This document shows, piece after piece, positions 45,849 through 55,413 of a stretch of DNA of 64,000 bases. Both the position numbers and the translations under genes were made by a program. Numbering within the stretch: the first letter of the stretch is position 1; every line of letters starts with the position of its first letter. The stretch is from Janthinobacterium sp. PC23-8 (lineage in GTDB: Bacteria > Pseudomonadota > Gammaproteobacteria > Burkholderiales > Burkholderiaceae_D): assembly GCF_002250505.1 (NCBI RefSeq), contig NZ_NJGY01000001.1, positions 186,001 through 250,000 of the forward strand, in the 5' to 3' direction. Below the pieces are notes generated by a model, which was given only the letters and a program-made list of their open reading frames with translations, searched no databases and had not been told where the DNA came from.

Positions 45849-45878
45849 TTGACAGCCAAACACAAACTCCATTACATT
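45849..45878 (+). promoter_or_regulatory. promoter of the leuA leader transcript
   Basis: A perfect -35 TTGACA (45849-45854), an 18-base spacer and TACATT (45873-45878). The predicted start falls at or next to the leader ATG at 45885, so the leader peptide could be translated from a leaderless mRNA. Confidence 0.65.
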
Positions 45879-45884
45879 GGCTGC

Positions 45885-45953
45885 ATGTCCTCCTTCAAAC
45901 TTCCATCCCCTTCCCTGCTGTCGCTACCGCGACTACTACTGGCACGCGCCTGA
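45885..45953 (+). CDS. leucine-rich leader peptide of leuA
   Basis: A 22-residue ORF that begins MSSFKLPSPSLLSLPRLL and ends in Ala. Seven of 22 residues are Leu, with codons CTT, CTG, CTG, CTA, CTA, CTA, CTG and a final Leu cluster just before the stop. Rare CTA codons at the stalling point and a terminator-like hairpin 15 bases past the stop are classic for attenuation by leucyl-tRNA supply. No Shine-Dalgarno is visible, which fits leaderless translation from the promoter just upstream. Confidence 0.72.
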   Translation: MSSFKLPSPSLLSLPRLLLARA

Positions 45954-45968
45954 GTTGCCGCTTTGCTG

Positions 45969-45994
45969 CGCCTGGCTACACGCCGGCGTGTTTT
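45969..45994 (+). terminator. attenuator hairpin in the leuA leader
   Basis: CGCC-T-GGC pairs with GCC-GGCG (7 bp, one bulged T, 5-base loop), followed by TGTTTT. It can also fold as ACACG/CGTGT around CCGG. It lies 15 bases past the leader stop and about 190 bases before leuA. An upstream pairing GGCA...TGCC (45941-45959) could be part of the alternative fold. Confidence 0.65.
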
Positions 45995-46184
45995 GAAAAA
46001 ACCCTGGAAGGTTTGATGATGTTTGCACCATCCCCGATACACAACGCAATCCCCGCAGCCACTGCCGCTGTCTTTGAGCGTCTATCGCTACCGATCGCTT
46101 GCCTGGCCTAGCGTTGCGTGGCCGCCCGGCAAGCTTGCGCCACAGCCGATTTCAATTCCCCCCCATTTTCAGGAGTACCCGATC

Positions 46185-47891
46185 ATGATGTTGCAAAATC
46201 CAGCTTCCAAATACCGCGCTTTTCCGCCAGTGAAATTGACCGACCGCCAGTGGCCGAACCAGATCATCGACAAGCCGCCGATCTGGATGAGCACCGACTT
46301 GCGCGACGGTAACCAGTCGCTGATCGAGCCGATGAGCGTGGAAAAGAAGCTGCGTTTTTTTGAAATGCTGATCGCCATCGGCCTCAAGGAAATCGAAGTG
46401 GGTTTTCCCTCCGCCTCGCAAACCGATTTCGATTTCGTGCGCAGCCTGGTCGATGAAAACCGCATCCCGGACGACGTCACCGTTATCGTGCTGACCCAGT
46501 CGCGCGACGAACTGATACGTCGCACGGTCGAGTCCGTGGCTGGCGCCAAACGCGCCATCGTCCACCTGTACAACTCGGTGGCGCCCGTGTTCCGCAAGGT
46601 CGTGTTCGGCATGTCGCGCGAAGAAATCACCAATATTGCCACCACCGGCACCACACTGGTCAAGCAACTGGTGGCGCAGCACCCGCAAACGCAATGGGGC
46701 TTCGAATACACGCCTGAATCGTTCTCGACCACCGAACTCGATTTTTCCAAGCATATCTGCGACGCCGTCAGCGCCATCTGGAAGCCGACCCCGGCCAACA
46801 AGATGATCATCAACCTGCCGTCGACCGTCGAATGCAGCACGCCGAACGTCTATGCCGACCAGATCGAATGGATGTCGCGCAAGCTGGCGCGCCGCGATTC
46901 CATCATCATCAGCGTGCACCCGCATAATGACCGCGGCACCGCCGTCGCCTCGGCCGAACTGGCCGTGATGGCCGGCGCCGAGCGCGTCGAAGGCTGCCTG
47001 TTCGGCAATGGCGAGCGTACCGGCAACGTCGACCTGGTGACCCTGGCGATGAACTTGTATACGCAAGGCGTGCATCCCGGCCTCGATTTCTCCGATATCG
47101 ACACCGTGCGCAAATGCGTGGAAGAGTGCAATCAGTTGCCGGTCCACCCGCGCCATCCGTATGCGGGCGACCTGGTGTTTACTGCGTTTTCCGGCTCGCA
47201 CCAGGATGCGATCAAAAAAGGCTTCGCCAAGCAGCAGCCCGACAGCATCTGGGAAGTGCCCTACCTGCCGATCGATCCTGCCGACCTGGGCCGCAGCTAT
47301 GACGCCGTAATCCGCGTCAACAGCCAGTCCGGCAAGGGCGGCATGGCCTACTTGCTGGAACAGGAATACGGGCTGGTCTTGCCACGCCGCCTGCAGATCG
47401 AATTTTCGCGCGCCGTGCAAGCCGTGGCCGACGCCACCGGCCGCGAAATCGCCGCGCAAGACATCCACGCGATCTTCCAGAAGGAATATCTGCAACAGAG
47501 CACGCCCTATGCCTACACTGCGCATCGCATGGTGGAAGACACCAGCAGCGACGAATCGGTACAGATCGATATCAGCCTGTCGCACCGCCAGTCGCCACTG
47601 GCGCTGCAAGGCGGCGGCAACGGCCCGATCGACGCCTTCGTCAATGCGCTGGGCCTCGACATCAAGCTGATGGACTACCATGAGCACTCGATCGGTTCGG
47701 GCGCCAACGCCCAGGCCGCCTGCTATGTCGAATTGCGCCTCGATAACGGACCTACCCTGTTCGGCGCCGCCATCGACAGCAATATCGTCACCGCCTCGTT
47801 CAAGGCCGTGCTGTCGGCCGTGAACCGCCGCATCAAGCAGACGGAAGGCGAAAAAACAACAGTCGCGGCAACGCCGGCCGGCGCCGCGTAA
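46185..47891 (+). CDS. leuA: 2-isopropylmalate synthase (long, LeuA2 type)
   Basis: 568 residues of the longer form (fungal/actinobacterial type, LeuA2). The TIM barrel holds [17 protein letters not shown] with the metal Asp and [17 protein letters not shown] with the HxH metal ligands, and [19 protein letters not shown] is the conserved loop (in parts). The C-terminal regulatory domain follows (from about 430; [30 protein letters not shown]), where leucine binds for feedback inhibition. It condenses acetyl-CoA with 2-oxoisovalerate. AGGAG lies 9 bases before ATG 46185; the open frame upstream to 46023 is leader DNA. Expression is probably set by the attenuator. Confidence 0.96.
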   Translation: MMLQNPASKYRAFPPVKLTDRQWPNQIIDKPPIWMSTDLRDGNQSLIEPMSVEKKLRFFEMLIAIGLKEIEVGFPSASQTDFDFVRSLVDENRIPDDVTVIVLTQSRDELIRRTVESVAGAKRAIVHLYNSVAPVFRKVVFGMSREEITNIATTGTTLVKQLVAQHPQTQWGFEYTPESFSTTELDFSKHICDAVSAIWKPTPANKMIINLPSTVECSTPNVYADQIEWMSRKLARRDSIIISVHPHNDRGTAVASAELAVMAGAERVEGCLFGNGERTGNVDLVTLAMNLYTQGVHPGLDFSDIDTVRKCVEECNQLPVHPRHPYAGDLVFTAFSGSHQDAIKKGFAKQQPDSIWEVPYLPIDPADLGRSYDAVIRVNSQSGKGGMAYLLEQEYGLVLPRRLQIEFSRAVQAVADATGREIAAQDIHAIFQKEYLQQSTPYAYTAHRMVEDTSSDESVQIDISLSHRQSPLALQGGGNGPIDAFVNALGLDIKLMDYHEHSIGSGANAQAACYVELRLDNGPTLFGAAIDSNIVTASFKAVLSAVNRRIKQTEGEKTTVAATPAGAA

Positions 47892-47920
47892 GCCCGGCGG
47901 CAGCGCTCCCTCGCAGGAGA

Positions 47921-47956
47921 AAAAAGCGGGATGACTTGACGGTCGTTCCGCTTTTT
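47921..47956 (+). terminator. rho-independent terminator after leuA
   Basis: AAAAAGCGG pairs with CCGCTTTTT (9 bp) around an 18-base loop that contains a further short GAC/GTC pairing. The T-run forms part of the stem. It lies 29 bases past the leuA stop. Confidence 0.75.
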
Positions 47957-48066
47957 CATTTCCGTATGTCAATTAGTGATGCATTCCAGGTATTGAAAAA
48001 CGTATAATCCAATGACAAGAAGACAAGCGGGAACGTACCTTTTATTGTTAACAATCGGAAAGCATC

Positions 48067-49647
48067 ATGAAACTGAAAGACATGAAGATAGGCACGCGGC
48101 TGGGCGCGGGGTTTGGCATGGTATTGCTGCTGATGGTGGTGCTGATCGCCACCGGCCTGTCACGCCTCGACAAGATCGGCGGCCTGAGCGAAGCCATTAT
48201 CCAGAGCGACTGGGCCAAGGCCGACGCCATCGCCACCATTCGCAGCACCACGCGCTCGAATGCGGCGCTGGTGCTCGAACTGTTCATCCACGACGATGCG
48301 GCACGGTCGGGCGCCATCCACGGCGAGATCGATGTCAATAAAGTCACCATCACCAAGGCGCTGGAAGTGCTCGACCGCCTGGTCGCCAGCAGCGAAGGCA
48401 AGAGCCTGCTGGCAACCCTGAAACAGCAGCGCAAGGCCTATGTCGCCTCGTTCAGCCAGGCGGACAAGCTGTTGATGGCCGGCCAGCGCGAGGCGGCGGC
48501 CGAGCACGTGCGCAAGGATACCCTGCCGGCCCTGGCCAACTTGCAAGCGACCGTCAATACCCTGAACGACCTGCAACGCGGCCTGGTACTGCAAGGTGGC
48601 GAGCTGATCCAAAAAAACATTTCCATGGCCAATCTGCTGATGTCGGCGCTGGGCGCCGCCGCCGTACTGCTGGGCGTGGTCTTTGCCTGGCTGGTCACGC
48701 GTTCGATCACCACGCCGCTGGCGTACGCGCTGAAGGTGGCGCGGGCCGTGGCCGCCGGCGACCTGAGCAGCAAGATCGTGGCCGATAGCAAGGATGAAAC
48801 GGGGCAGTTGCTGCAGGCGCTGCGCGAGATGAACGGCAACCTGGCGGGACTGGTGGGAAAGGTGCGCGGCGGCACCGGCGCCATTACCGTGGCGTCAAGT
48901 GAAATTGCCAGCGGCAACGCCGACCTGTCGGCGCGCACCGAAGCGCAAGCCAGCGCACTGGAACAGACCGCCTCGTCGATGATCGAGATGACCGGCACCG
49001 TGCGCAGCAACAGCGATAACGCGCGCCAGGCCGACCAGTTGGCCCGCTCGGCGGCCGAGGTGGCGCAACGCGGCGGCGTCGCCATGGCGCAGGTGGTCGG
49101 CACCATGGACGCCATCAATACGTCGTCGAAGAAAATTGTCGACATTATCGGCGTCATTGACGGTATCGCCTTCCAGACCAATATTCTGGCGCTGAACGCG
49201 GCCGTGGAAGCGGCGCGCGCCGGCGAACAGGGGCGCGGCTTTGCCGTGGTGGCCAGCGAAGTGCGCAACCTGGCGCAGCGCTCGAGCGCCGCAGCGAAAG
49301 AAATCAAGGACCTGATCGCCCACTCCGTGAGCCAGGTCGACCAGGGTGCGCATCTGGTCAGCCAGGCCGGCGTCACCATGGATGAAGTGGTGGCCAGCGT
49401 GGGCCGGGTCAGCGCGATCGTCGGCGAGATCAGCGTGGCCAACCATGAACAAAGCGAAGGCATCGAACAGATCAATGCCGCCATCATGCAGATGGATCAG
49501 ACCACCCAGCAAAACGCGGCGCTGGTGGAGCAGGCCGCCGCAGCGGCGGCCGCCATGCACGACCAGGCCGGCGAGCTCGAAACCCTGGTCAGCCAGTTCA
49601 AGCTCGACCAGGCCAGGCAAATGCCGCACCGGCTGGCGAGGACTTAA
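48067..49647 (+). CDS. methyl-accepting chemotaxis protein (4HB-HAMP-MA)
   Basis: A 526-residue receptor. It has a first helix at about 12-31, a periplasmic four-helix bundle at about 32-188 with no known ligand signature, a second helix at 189-211, HAMP at about 212-265, and a signalling domain at about 280-510 with the hairpin tip [44 protein letters not shown] (in parts). There is no CheR-binding pentapeptide at the C-terminus (ends PHRLART). It would pass ligand signals to CheA/CheW at the pole. A TATAAT box lies at 48003-48008. It is convergent with egtB, the stops overlapping by 4 bases. Confidence 0.95.
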   Translation: MKLKDMKIGTRLGAGFGMVLLLMVVLIATGLSRLDKIGGLSEAIIQSDWAKADAIATIRSTTRSNAALVLELFIHDDAARSGAIHGEIDVNKVTITKALEVLDRLVASSEGKSLLATLKQQRKAYVASFSQADKLLMAGQREAAAEHVRKDTLPALANLQATVNTLNDLQRGLVLQGGELIQKNISMANLLMSALGAAAVLLGVVFAWLVTRSITTPLAYALKVARAVAAGDLSSKIVADSKDETGQLLQALREMNGNLAGLVGKVRGGTGAITVASSEIASGNADLSARTEAQASALEQTASSMIEMTGTVRSNSDNARQADQLARSAAEVAQRGGVAMAQVVGTMDAINTSSKKIVDIIGVIDGIAFQTNILALNAAVEAARAGEQGRGFAVVASEVRNLAQRSSAAAKEIKDLIAHSVSQVDQGAHLVSQAGVTMDEVVASVGRVSAIVGEISVANHEQSEGIEQINAAIMQMDQTTQQNAALVEQAAAAAAAMHDQAGELETLVSQFKLDQARQMPHRLART

Positions 49648-50900
49648 TCAGGCTGGCGCGCCAGGCGGACCCCTGTAAATTGCCAGCGCGCGCCGGCCGG
49701 AAAGAAATTGCGGTAGCTGGCGCGCGCATGGCCGGCCGGCGTGGCGCACGACGAGCCGCGCAGCACGTACTGGTTCAGCATGAACTTGCCGTTGTATTCG
49801 CCGAGCGCGCCGGGCGCGGTACGGTAGCCCGGATACGGCGCGTAGCTGCTGCTGGTCCATTGCCAGCAGTGGCCGAACATCTGCCGCAGGCCGGCGCCCG
49901 CTACCGCAGCAGCAGGATGCAGCTGGCCGCATTGCATCGGCACGCCGTGCGCCGCCAGCTCCCATTCCGCTTCCGTCGGCAGGCGCGCACCGGCCCAGTG
50001 GGCGTAGGCGTCCGCTTCGAACAGCGACAAATGCGTGGCCGGCAGGTCCAGCTCAAGCGACTGCAGGCCATGCAGGGTAAATTCCAGCCAGTTGCCCGTC
50101 TCATCGCGCTGCCAGTACAGCGGACACTGCAATCCCTGGCTGCGCACCCAGTCCCAGCCTTCGGCCAGCCACAGGCTGGCATTGCGGTAGCCGCCCGCCT
50201 CGATAAAGGCGAGATATTCGCCATTGGTCACCAGGCTGGCAGCGAGTTCGAATGGCGCGACGAATTGCCGGTGGCGCGGCAATTCATTGTCGAAGCAGAA
50301 ACCCTCGCCCGCATGACCGATGTCGCTCAAACCGCCGTCAAACGCGATCCAGCCCGCCTTGCTTGCCGGCGCCGGCAGCACGCGCGCCGCCGGCGGCTCC
50401 AGGTAGGCGGGAAACAGCGCGCTTTGCGCCAGCAAATGCTTGACGTCGGTCAGCAGCAACTCCTGGTGCTGCTGTTCGTGTTCCAGTCCCAGGGTCAGCA
50501 GCATGGCCAGCTGCGCCGGCGTCGTGCCGCCGTCCATCAGCCGCGCCACGCGCGCGTCGACATCGGCGCGGTAGGCGCGCACCTGGGCCATGGCGGGGCG
50601 CGTGAGCAAGCCGCGCCGGGCGCGCGGATGCTTGTCGCCGATACCGTTGTAATAGGAATTGAACAGCACCCGGAAGGCCGGGTGGAACGGCGCAAAACCT
50701 TCTTCCAGCGTTTCCAGGATAAACGTTTCGAAAAACCAGGTGGTGTGGGCCAGATGCCATTTCACGGGACTGGCGTCGGGCATTGACTGCGCGCCGCAAT
50801 CCTCGTCGGACAGCGGGGCGGCCAATTGCAGCGAGTGCTGGCGCACGCGCCGGTAGTGTTCCAGCAAGGGATGGCTGGCGGCAGAGTTGATGGCGTGCAT
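49644..50900 (-). CDS. egtB: ergothioneine biosynthesis iron enzyme EgtB
   Basis: A 418-residue protein with an N-terminal DinB-type domain and a C-terminal formylglycine-generating-enzyme (sulfatase-modifying) domain. The likely iron ligands are His in [12 protein letters not shown] (49 or 52) and the two His of HEQQHQE (141, 145). The FGE domain shows [39 protein letters not shown] and VLRGSSC. It joins hercynine with a thiol (gamma-glutamylcysteine or cysteine) by oxidative sulfur insertion. It follows egtD by 9 bases in one operon. The egtA, egtC and egtE steps are not in the window. Confidence 0.94.
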   Translation of the reverse strand: MHAINSAASHPLLEHYRRVRQHSLQLAAPLSDEDCGAQSMPDASPVKWHLAHTTWFFETFILETLEEGFAPFHPAFRVLFNSYYNGIGDKHPRARRGLLTRPAMAQVRAYRADVDARVARLMDGGTTPAQLAMLLTLGLEHEQQHQELLLTDVKHLLAQSALFPAYLEPPAARVLPAPASKAGWIAFDGGLSDIGHAGEGFCFDNELPRHRQFVAPFELAASLVTNGEYLAFIEAGGYRNASLWLAEGWDWVRSQGLQCPLYWQRDETGNWLEFTLHGLQSLELDLPATHLSLFEADAYAHWAGARLPTEAEWELAAHGVPMQCGQLHPAAAVAGAGLRQMFGHCWQWTSSSYAPYPGYRTAPGALGEYNGKFMLNQYVLRGSSCATPAGHARASYRNFFPAGARWQFTGVRLARQPD

Positions 50901-50909
50901 GGCGGCTCC

Positions 50910-51908
50910 TTAATCGCGAATGGCGCGCGCGTGGATCACGGCGAACCAGTTTTGCTCATCGGTCCAGACATGGGCCGCAGCAAAGCCGGCCTGTTCCAGC
51001 AAGCCGACGAAACTGGCCCGCGTATATTTATAGCTGTCTTCCGTATGGATGCGTTCGCCTTTGGCAAAGCGCCGCTGGCCGCCCTGCCAGCGCACCAGCT
51101 GCTCGCTGCGCGCTTCCAGGTGCATCTCGACGCGGCTCTCAAGGGGGTTGAAAAAACCGTGGTGCTGCCACTGGCGCACGTCGAAATCGGCACCCAGCAG
51201 GGTGTTGAGGTGGCGCAGCATGTTCAGGTTGAAGGCGGCAGTGACGCCCAGCGCATCATCGTAGGCGGCATCGAGCACGGCGTCGTTCTTGATCAGGTCG
51301 ACGCCGATCAGCAGGCCGCCGTCGCCCCCGGCGTTGGCGCGCACCTGCCGTAGAAAGGTGATGGCCTGGTCCGGCGTGAAGTTGCCGATCGAGGAACCGG
51401 GATAGAAAAACAGGCGCTTGCTGTCGCGCACCGTCTCGGGCAGGTCGAGGCCGCTGAAAAAGTCGAGGCCGAGTCCCAGCATGTCGATCGCCGGAAAGCG
51501 CTGCCGCAGGCGGCCCAGTGACTCGCTGAGGAAATCATACGAGATATCGATCGCCACATATTGGGTCGGCTGCAACAGCGGAAACAGGCTGGCGGCCTTG
51601 GCGCAATTGCCGGCGCCCAGGTCGACCAGGGTGCTGCCCGGACCCACGGCTGCGGCAATGTCAGCGCCGTGACGCGCAAAGATGGCCGCCTCGGTGCGCG
51701 TCGGGTAGTACTCGGGCAAGACGCAGATGGCTTCGAACAATTTGGAGCCCAGCGCGTCATATAAGTACTTGGGCGAGGTCCAGGCGGACGGCGCCAGCAG
51801 GCCTTGCGCGACCTCGGCTATCGTTGCGGGAGTCGCTGTCGCTTTCAAAGGGGGCCTGGCGGCGGGCTGGCGAAAATCGGTCGATGGCTGCGCAAAGGTC
51901 ATGGTCAT
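50910..51908 (-). CDS. egtD: L-histidine N(alpha)-methyltransferase EgtD
   Basis: A 332-residue SAM-dependent methyltransferase. LVDLGAGNCAKAASLF (94-) is the SAM loop, and YDALGSKLFEAICVLPEYYPTRTE is the characteristic N-terminal block (in part), with LFFYPGSSIGNFTP further on and NTEDSYKYT-type residues (HTEDSYKYTRASF) at the histidine site. It makes hercynine by three methylations of histidine. The ATG at 51908 is chosen because the family N-terminus starts here; 51902 is also possible and neither has a good ribosome site. The track upstream to 52097 has no coding look. It is first in the operon with egtB. Confidence 0.94.
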   Translation of the reverse strand: MTMTFAQPSTDFRQPAARPPLKATATPATIAEVAQGLLAPSAWTSPKYLYDALGSKLFEAICVLPEYYPTRTEAAIFARHGADIAAAVGPGSTLVDLGAGNCAKAASLFPLLQPTQYVAIDISYDFLSESLGRLRQRFPAIDMLGLGLDFFSGLDLPETVRDSKRLFFYPGSSIGNFTPDQAITFLRQVRANAGGDGGLLIGVDLIKNDAVLDAAYDDALGVTAAFNLNMLRHLNTLLGADFDVRQWQHHGFFNPLESRVEMHLEARSEQLVRWQGGQRRFAKGERIHTEDSYKYTRASFVGLLEQAGFAAAHVWTDEQNWFAVIHARAIRD

Positions 51909-52290
51909 GGGTTGGCTGGTGGCGTTAGGGGTGGCGAAGACGGTCACAATATGGTGGCAAGCGCGCTGGCAAACGGCGCCACGCCGACATCGCGTCATAG
52001 GAGAAACGGGCAGCTGGCAACTGCGCCGGCCCGGCAAAACCGATGACGTTTTCCCATCATAGCCGAATATCCAGACCCCAGCCGTACGCCAGTTCACTTA
52101 CGCTTTCCACGCTTTTTTTTACCATCCCCTCAATCGACTGCGAGATTTGTTGCGTAAACGCAGTTGTGCAAGCAAAAGGGACAAGCCTGTCGTATACTCC
52201 ACATTGCCGGCCCACCAATCCGCCGCGCTTCAATGCTTCTCCCAGGCGCCCCTCTTCCCCGCGCGCCGCACTTTTTAGATCGCCACTATC
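51909..52290. other. 382-bp intergenic region between egtD and the ABC ATPase gene
   Basis: The two genes are divergent. A TATACT box at 52193-52198 may be the -10 of the ABC ATPase gene, though I see no good -35. A run of seven T lies near 52113. No RNA gene, conserved small ORF or hairpin terminator could be seen. Confidence 0.5.
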
Positions 52291-52983
52291 ATGCTCGAAT
52301 TACGCCATCTGTCCAAGTCCTATGCCAACGCGCGCCCGGTGCTGGCCAATCTGTCGTGCCGCTTCCAGGCGGGCGAGTTCATTGCCATCATGGGCGACTC
52401 CGGCGTCGGCAAGTCGACCCTGCTCAACCTGATCGCCGGCCTCGACACGCCCGACGCCGGCGCCGAATCGCAACCGATACTGATCGATGGCATCGCCATG
52501 TCCAGCCTTGACGACACCGCCGCGACACGCTTGCGCCGTGCCCGCATGGGTTTCATCTTCCAGGCATTTCATGTGCTGCCGCACCTGACGTTGCTGCAAA
52601 ACGTGGCGCTGCCGCTGCTGCTCAACGGCTTGCCGCAAGAACGCGCGGCCACCATGCTCGATGCGGTGGGACTGGGCGGGCGTGGCGGCGACTTTCCACA
52701 GCAGTTGTCGGGCGGCGAGATGCAGCGCGTGGCGATCGCGCGCGCCCTCGTGCACAAACCGGCGCTGGTGCTGGCCGACGAACCGACCGGCAATCTGGAC
52801 CCGGAAACCGCGCACGGCATCTTGCAACTGCTGCGCGCCGAGATCAAGGCCAATGGCAGCTGCGCCATCATGGTCACGCATTCGCTGGCGGCCGCCGAAA
52901 TGGCGGACCGGACCATGATACTGACACGCAATGGATTACAAAATACAACAACATCCCCACAAATGGACGAAACATTTAGTTAA
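52291..52983 (+). CDS. ABC transporter ATPase, LolD/MacB type, without permease
   Basis: A 230-residue ATPase: Walker A GDSGVGKST (35-43), Q-loop FIFQAFHVLPHLTLLQNVALP, signature LSGGEMQR (139-146), Walker B LVLADEPTGNLDPETA and switch His (THSLAAAE). These sequences are typical of the LolD/MacB/FtsE group, whose partners are FtsX-fold permeases. None lies in the window on either side, so either the permease is elsewhere or this is a remnant. The last 15 residues (QNTTTSPQMDETFS) are polar and AT-rich in DNA, unlike the family. A weak ribosome site precedes the ATG. Confidence 0.88.
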   Translation: MLELRHLSKSYANARPVLANLSCRFQAGEFIAIMGDSGVGKSTLLNLIAGLDTPDAGAESQPILIDGIAMSSLDDTAATRLRRARMGFIFQAFHVLPHLTLLQNVALPLLLNGLPQERAATMLDAVGLGGRGGDFPQQLSGGEMQRVAIARALVHKPALVLADEPTGNLDPETAHGILQLLRAEIKANGSCAIMVTHSLAAAEMADRTMILTRNGLQNTTTSPQMDETFS

Positions 52984-53008
52984 TTTTGCTGACCATCTTT
53001 CACAAAAT

Positions 53009-53102
53009 TTGTTATCGTAGTATTATCTATATAATTGCCTTGGTGCCAATGTTGGTTAATAATATGTTCATCCATGGCAGTAATACAATATTACGATAGC
53101 AA
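53009..53102. repeat. long-spaced inverted repeat around a promoter
   Basis: The arms TTGTTATCGTAGTATT (53009-53024) and AATATTACGATAGCAA (53087-53102) are inverted copies matching at 14 of 16 positions, with 62 bases between them. The promoter at 53035-53063 lies between the arms. Confidence 0.85.
53035..53063 (+). promoter_or_regulatory. putative promoter of the small HTH gene
   Basis: TTGCCT (53035-53040), a 17-base spacer and AATAAT (53058-53063). The start would be near 53070, with a leader of about 87 bases containing the right arm of the inverted repeat. Confidence 0.5.
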
Positions 53103-53156
53103 CCACCGCGGCACCGGAAACGGCGCCGTCCCTACCCTGGCCTGAAGGAGGAGTAT

Positions 53157-53444
53157 ATGAACGTTCGGCAAAAGAAGTTGGAAATGATCGAAGCGATGAA
53201 CCGGGCGCGTGCGCTGGAACCATCGAGCTTCGTACCCAACAAGCTGCTCGACACCCTGATCGAAAAGCTCAATTTGAAAAATGATGCGGAATTGTGCCGC
53301 GTGCTGGAAGTGCAGCCGCCCATCATCAGCAAGATACGCCACGGCAAACTGGCCGTGGGCGCGACGATTTTGTTGCGCATGCATGAGAAATCGGAACTCT
53401 CGATCCGCGACCTGAAAGAACTGTCCTCGACCGCAACCCACTGA
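53157..53444 (+). CDS. small XRE/Cro-like helix-turn-helix protein
   Basis: A 95-residue protein. An N-terminal helical part (MNVRQKKLEMIEAMNRARAL) is followed by a helix-turn-helix: KNDAELCRVLEVQPPIISKI, then RHGKLAVGATILLRMHE and SIRDLKEL. The pattern (DAELCRVLEV-PPxISKIRxGKL) is that of single-domain XRE regulators. A very strong GAAGGAGGAG site lies 3-4 bases before the ATG. Its promoter sits between two inverted arms, which may be its own operators. No clear target gene is nearby apart from the ABC ATPase upstream. Confidence 0.82.
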   Translation: MNVRQKKLEMIEAMNRARALEPSSFVPNKLLDTLIEKLNLKNDAELCRVLEVQPPIISKIRHGKLAVGATILLRMHEKSELSIRDLKELSSTATH

Positions 53445-53616
53445 TCTTCATGCTCCTGCCTGGCCTGGCCCGCGCTCATGGCGCCGCCCAATCCGGCCAT
53501 CACGGTTCGCAGTCCGCTCCGCACGGAGCAACACTGGCAACATCACGGAAGCACAGCCCAAACCATGCTGTCTGTTTCTGCCACCAGGTTTTTCCTCGCC
53601 CTATCCCATCACGTCA

Positions 53617-54378
53617 TCAGACCGGCTTCACCCCGTAATGACGCGCATAGCGCTCGTCCAGATTCGCCAGCGGCATCATCATGAACATGTCGGCACTCTC
53701 GAAATCAGGATCCCAGGCCGGTTCGCCGCAAATCCACGCGCCTGAACGCAGATAACCCTTGATCAGCGGCGGCACCTGAGGCTTCTGCGCCGCTTCCACC
53801 TGATGGATGGGAAAAGGCAGGTGCGGCGTGACGCGGTACTCGGACGGCGCCAGGTGCTTTGCCGCCAGCGCCTGGTACACGGCCACTGCATTGTGGCCGC
53901 CGTCGGCCAGGCTGATGCTGGCGCAACCGACCAGGTAATCGCAGCGCTCGCGGCGCATGTATTCGGCCAGGCCCGACCACAGCAGCATGATCACGCTGCC
54001 GCCACGGTACTTGGGATGGATGCAGGCACGCCCTGCCTCGACCATGCGTCCGCGCAGATGATTCAAGCGGCTCAGGTCGAATTCGTTCTCGGAATACAGG
54101 CGCCCCAGTTTGCCGGCTTTTGACGCGCTCAGCACGCGGTAGGTGCCCACCACTTTCAGGGTGTCGGCGTCGCGCACGATCAGGTGATCGCAATGGGCGT
54201 CGAACTCATCGCTGTCGAGGCCGTCGGCATTGGCCAGCGAGCTCAAGCCCATGGTTTCGATAAAGACCTTGTAGCGCAGGCGCTGTACTTCGCGCAGCTC
54301 TTCGGGCGTGCTTGCCTGGCTCAGTACCAATTGTACCGGCCGTGACTTGGCGTCGTTTGTAGCGATTATGTTTTGCAT
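53617..54378 (-). CDS. GNAT-type N-acyltransferase, OlsB-like
   Basis: A 253-residue protein of the acyltransferase group related to OlsB (ornithine-acyl-ACP N-acyltransferase). ELREVQRLRYKVFIETMGL is the N-terminal signature, then DEFDAHCDHLIVRD, VVGTYRVLS, GRACIHPKYRGGSVIMLLW and CASISLADGG. OlsB makes lyso-ornithine lipid, a phosphorus-free membrane lipid; some homologues instead make N-acyl amino acids. No olsA-type acyltransferase is adjacent. ATG 54378 (MQNIIATND) has AGGGA at 7 bases; the longer frame to 54471 is unlikely. Confidence 0.82.
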   Translation of the reverse strand: MQNIIATNDAKSRPVQLVLSQASTPEELREVQRLRYKVFIETMGLSSLANADGLDSDEFDAHCDHLIVRDADTLKVVGTYRVLSASKAGKLGRLYSENEFDLSRLNHLRGRMVEAGRACIHPKYRGGSVIMLLWSGLAEYMRRERCDYLVGCASISLADGGHNAVAVYQALAAKHLAPSEYRVTPHLPFPIHQVEAAQKPQVPPLIKGYLRSGAWICGEPAWDPDFESADMFMMMPLANLDERYARHYGVKPV

Positions 54379-54495
54379 GGTGTCATCCCTGGTGAACAAG
54401 ACGACCCCAGCGTACTTGCCTAATATGTCAGGAAAATGACAGCGCAATGTCATTTCCATGACGCAAGTCAAACCCCTATGGCAACAGCAAGATGG

Positions 54496-55341
54496 CTACA
54501 GCAAGATGTGTGGCGTGTAATCAACAAAAGCGTCCTGGCGGCAGAAGCCGACCAGTTTCATGCCGGCCTCGGTGGCGATCTGAATCGCCAGCGAGCTGGG
54601 GGCGGAGATGGTCGCCAGCAGCGGAATGCGCATGCGCGCCGCCTTGCGCGCCAGCTCGTAGCTGCCCCGGCTCGACAGAAACACGAAACCGCGCCGCAGG
54701 TCCGCGCCTTGCAGGGCCAGGTGGCCGATCAGCTTGTCGAGACCGTTGTGGCGGCCGATATCCTCGAACACGTGCACGATCTCGCCCTGCGGCGTGCACC
54801 AAGCGGCCGCGTGCACGCCGCCGGTGGCGTCCATCAGCGCCTGGTGCGCGCGCAGGCCGGCGGCCGCCTTCGCCAGCGCCTGCGGCAGGTCGACCTTGAT
54901 CACCGACGGCGGCAGCGCTTGCGGCCGCAGGTCGAGCAACTCCAGGCTGTCGATGCCGCACACGCCGCAGCCGGTGCGCCCGGTCAGCGCGCGGCGCCGG
55001 TCTTTCAGGCGCATGAAATCCTCCTGGGCGATAATCATCGCCACCTCGGCGGAGTCAGGACGCAACCATACTTCGCAGTCGAAAATGGCGGCGGCAGACG
55101 CCACCACGCCTTCGGTCAGCGCAAAGCCGTAAGCGAACGCTTCGAGGTCGCGCGGGGTGGCCATCATGACCACGTGGGAAATGCCGTTGAAGACCAGCGC
55201 GACCGGGATCTCCTCGGCGACATGGTCGATGGCGCAGGTGCGGCTGTCGCCGCGATGGCGCACGATGGCGCGCTCGACGAAGCCGGCGCGTTCGGTTTCG
55301 GTCATTGCGGATGTTTCAGTGTCTGCGGACATGGCTGCCAT
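54496..55341 (-). CDS. fdhD: formate dehydrogenase accessory sulfurtransferase FdhD
   Basis: 281 residues. The family motif GRTGCGVCGIDSL carries the two cysteines (CxxC) that pass sulfur from IscS to the molybdenum/bis-MGD cofactor of formate dehydrogenase. VHAAAWCTPQGEIVHVFEDIGRHNGLDKLIG (in parts), RGSYELARKAA and ISAPSSLAI also match. The N-terminal 15 residues vary; ATG 55332 is an alternative start. No formate dehydrogenase structural genes lie in the window. Confidence 0.95.
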   Translation of the reverse strand: MAAMSADTETSAMTETERAGFVERAIVRHRGDSRTCAIDHVAEEIPVALVFNGISHVVMMATPRDLEAFAYGFALTEGVVASAAAIFDCEVWLRPDSAEVAMIIAQEDFMRLKDRRRALTGRTGCGVCGIDSLELLDLRPQALPPSVIKVDLPQALAKAAAGLRAHQALMDATGGVHAAAWCTPQGEIVHVFEDIGRHNGLDKLIGHLALQGADLRRGFVFLSSRGSYELARKAARMRIPLLATISAPSSLAIQIATEAGMKLVGFCRQDAFVDYTPHILL

Positions 55342-55413
55342 GGGGTTTCAATACAGCCCCCATGGTAAACCAGAATCGCCGCGCCGGCAGAAAGCCAGCA
55401 GTCAGTGCCTGCC

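Noticed and set aside
45785..46111. 108-codon ORF with a fair ribosome site upstream of leuA
   Set aside because: It overlaps the leu leader peptide and the attenuator in another frame, and its sequence has no family look.
46023..46184. N-terminal extension of leuA
   Set aside because: The frame is open, but AGGAG and the family N-terminus place the start at 46185; the upstream part is leader RNA.
53450..53638. 62-codon ORF after the small HTH gene
   Set aside because: No ribosome site, no recognisable motif, and it overlaps the end of the convergent acyltransferase gene.
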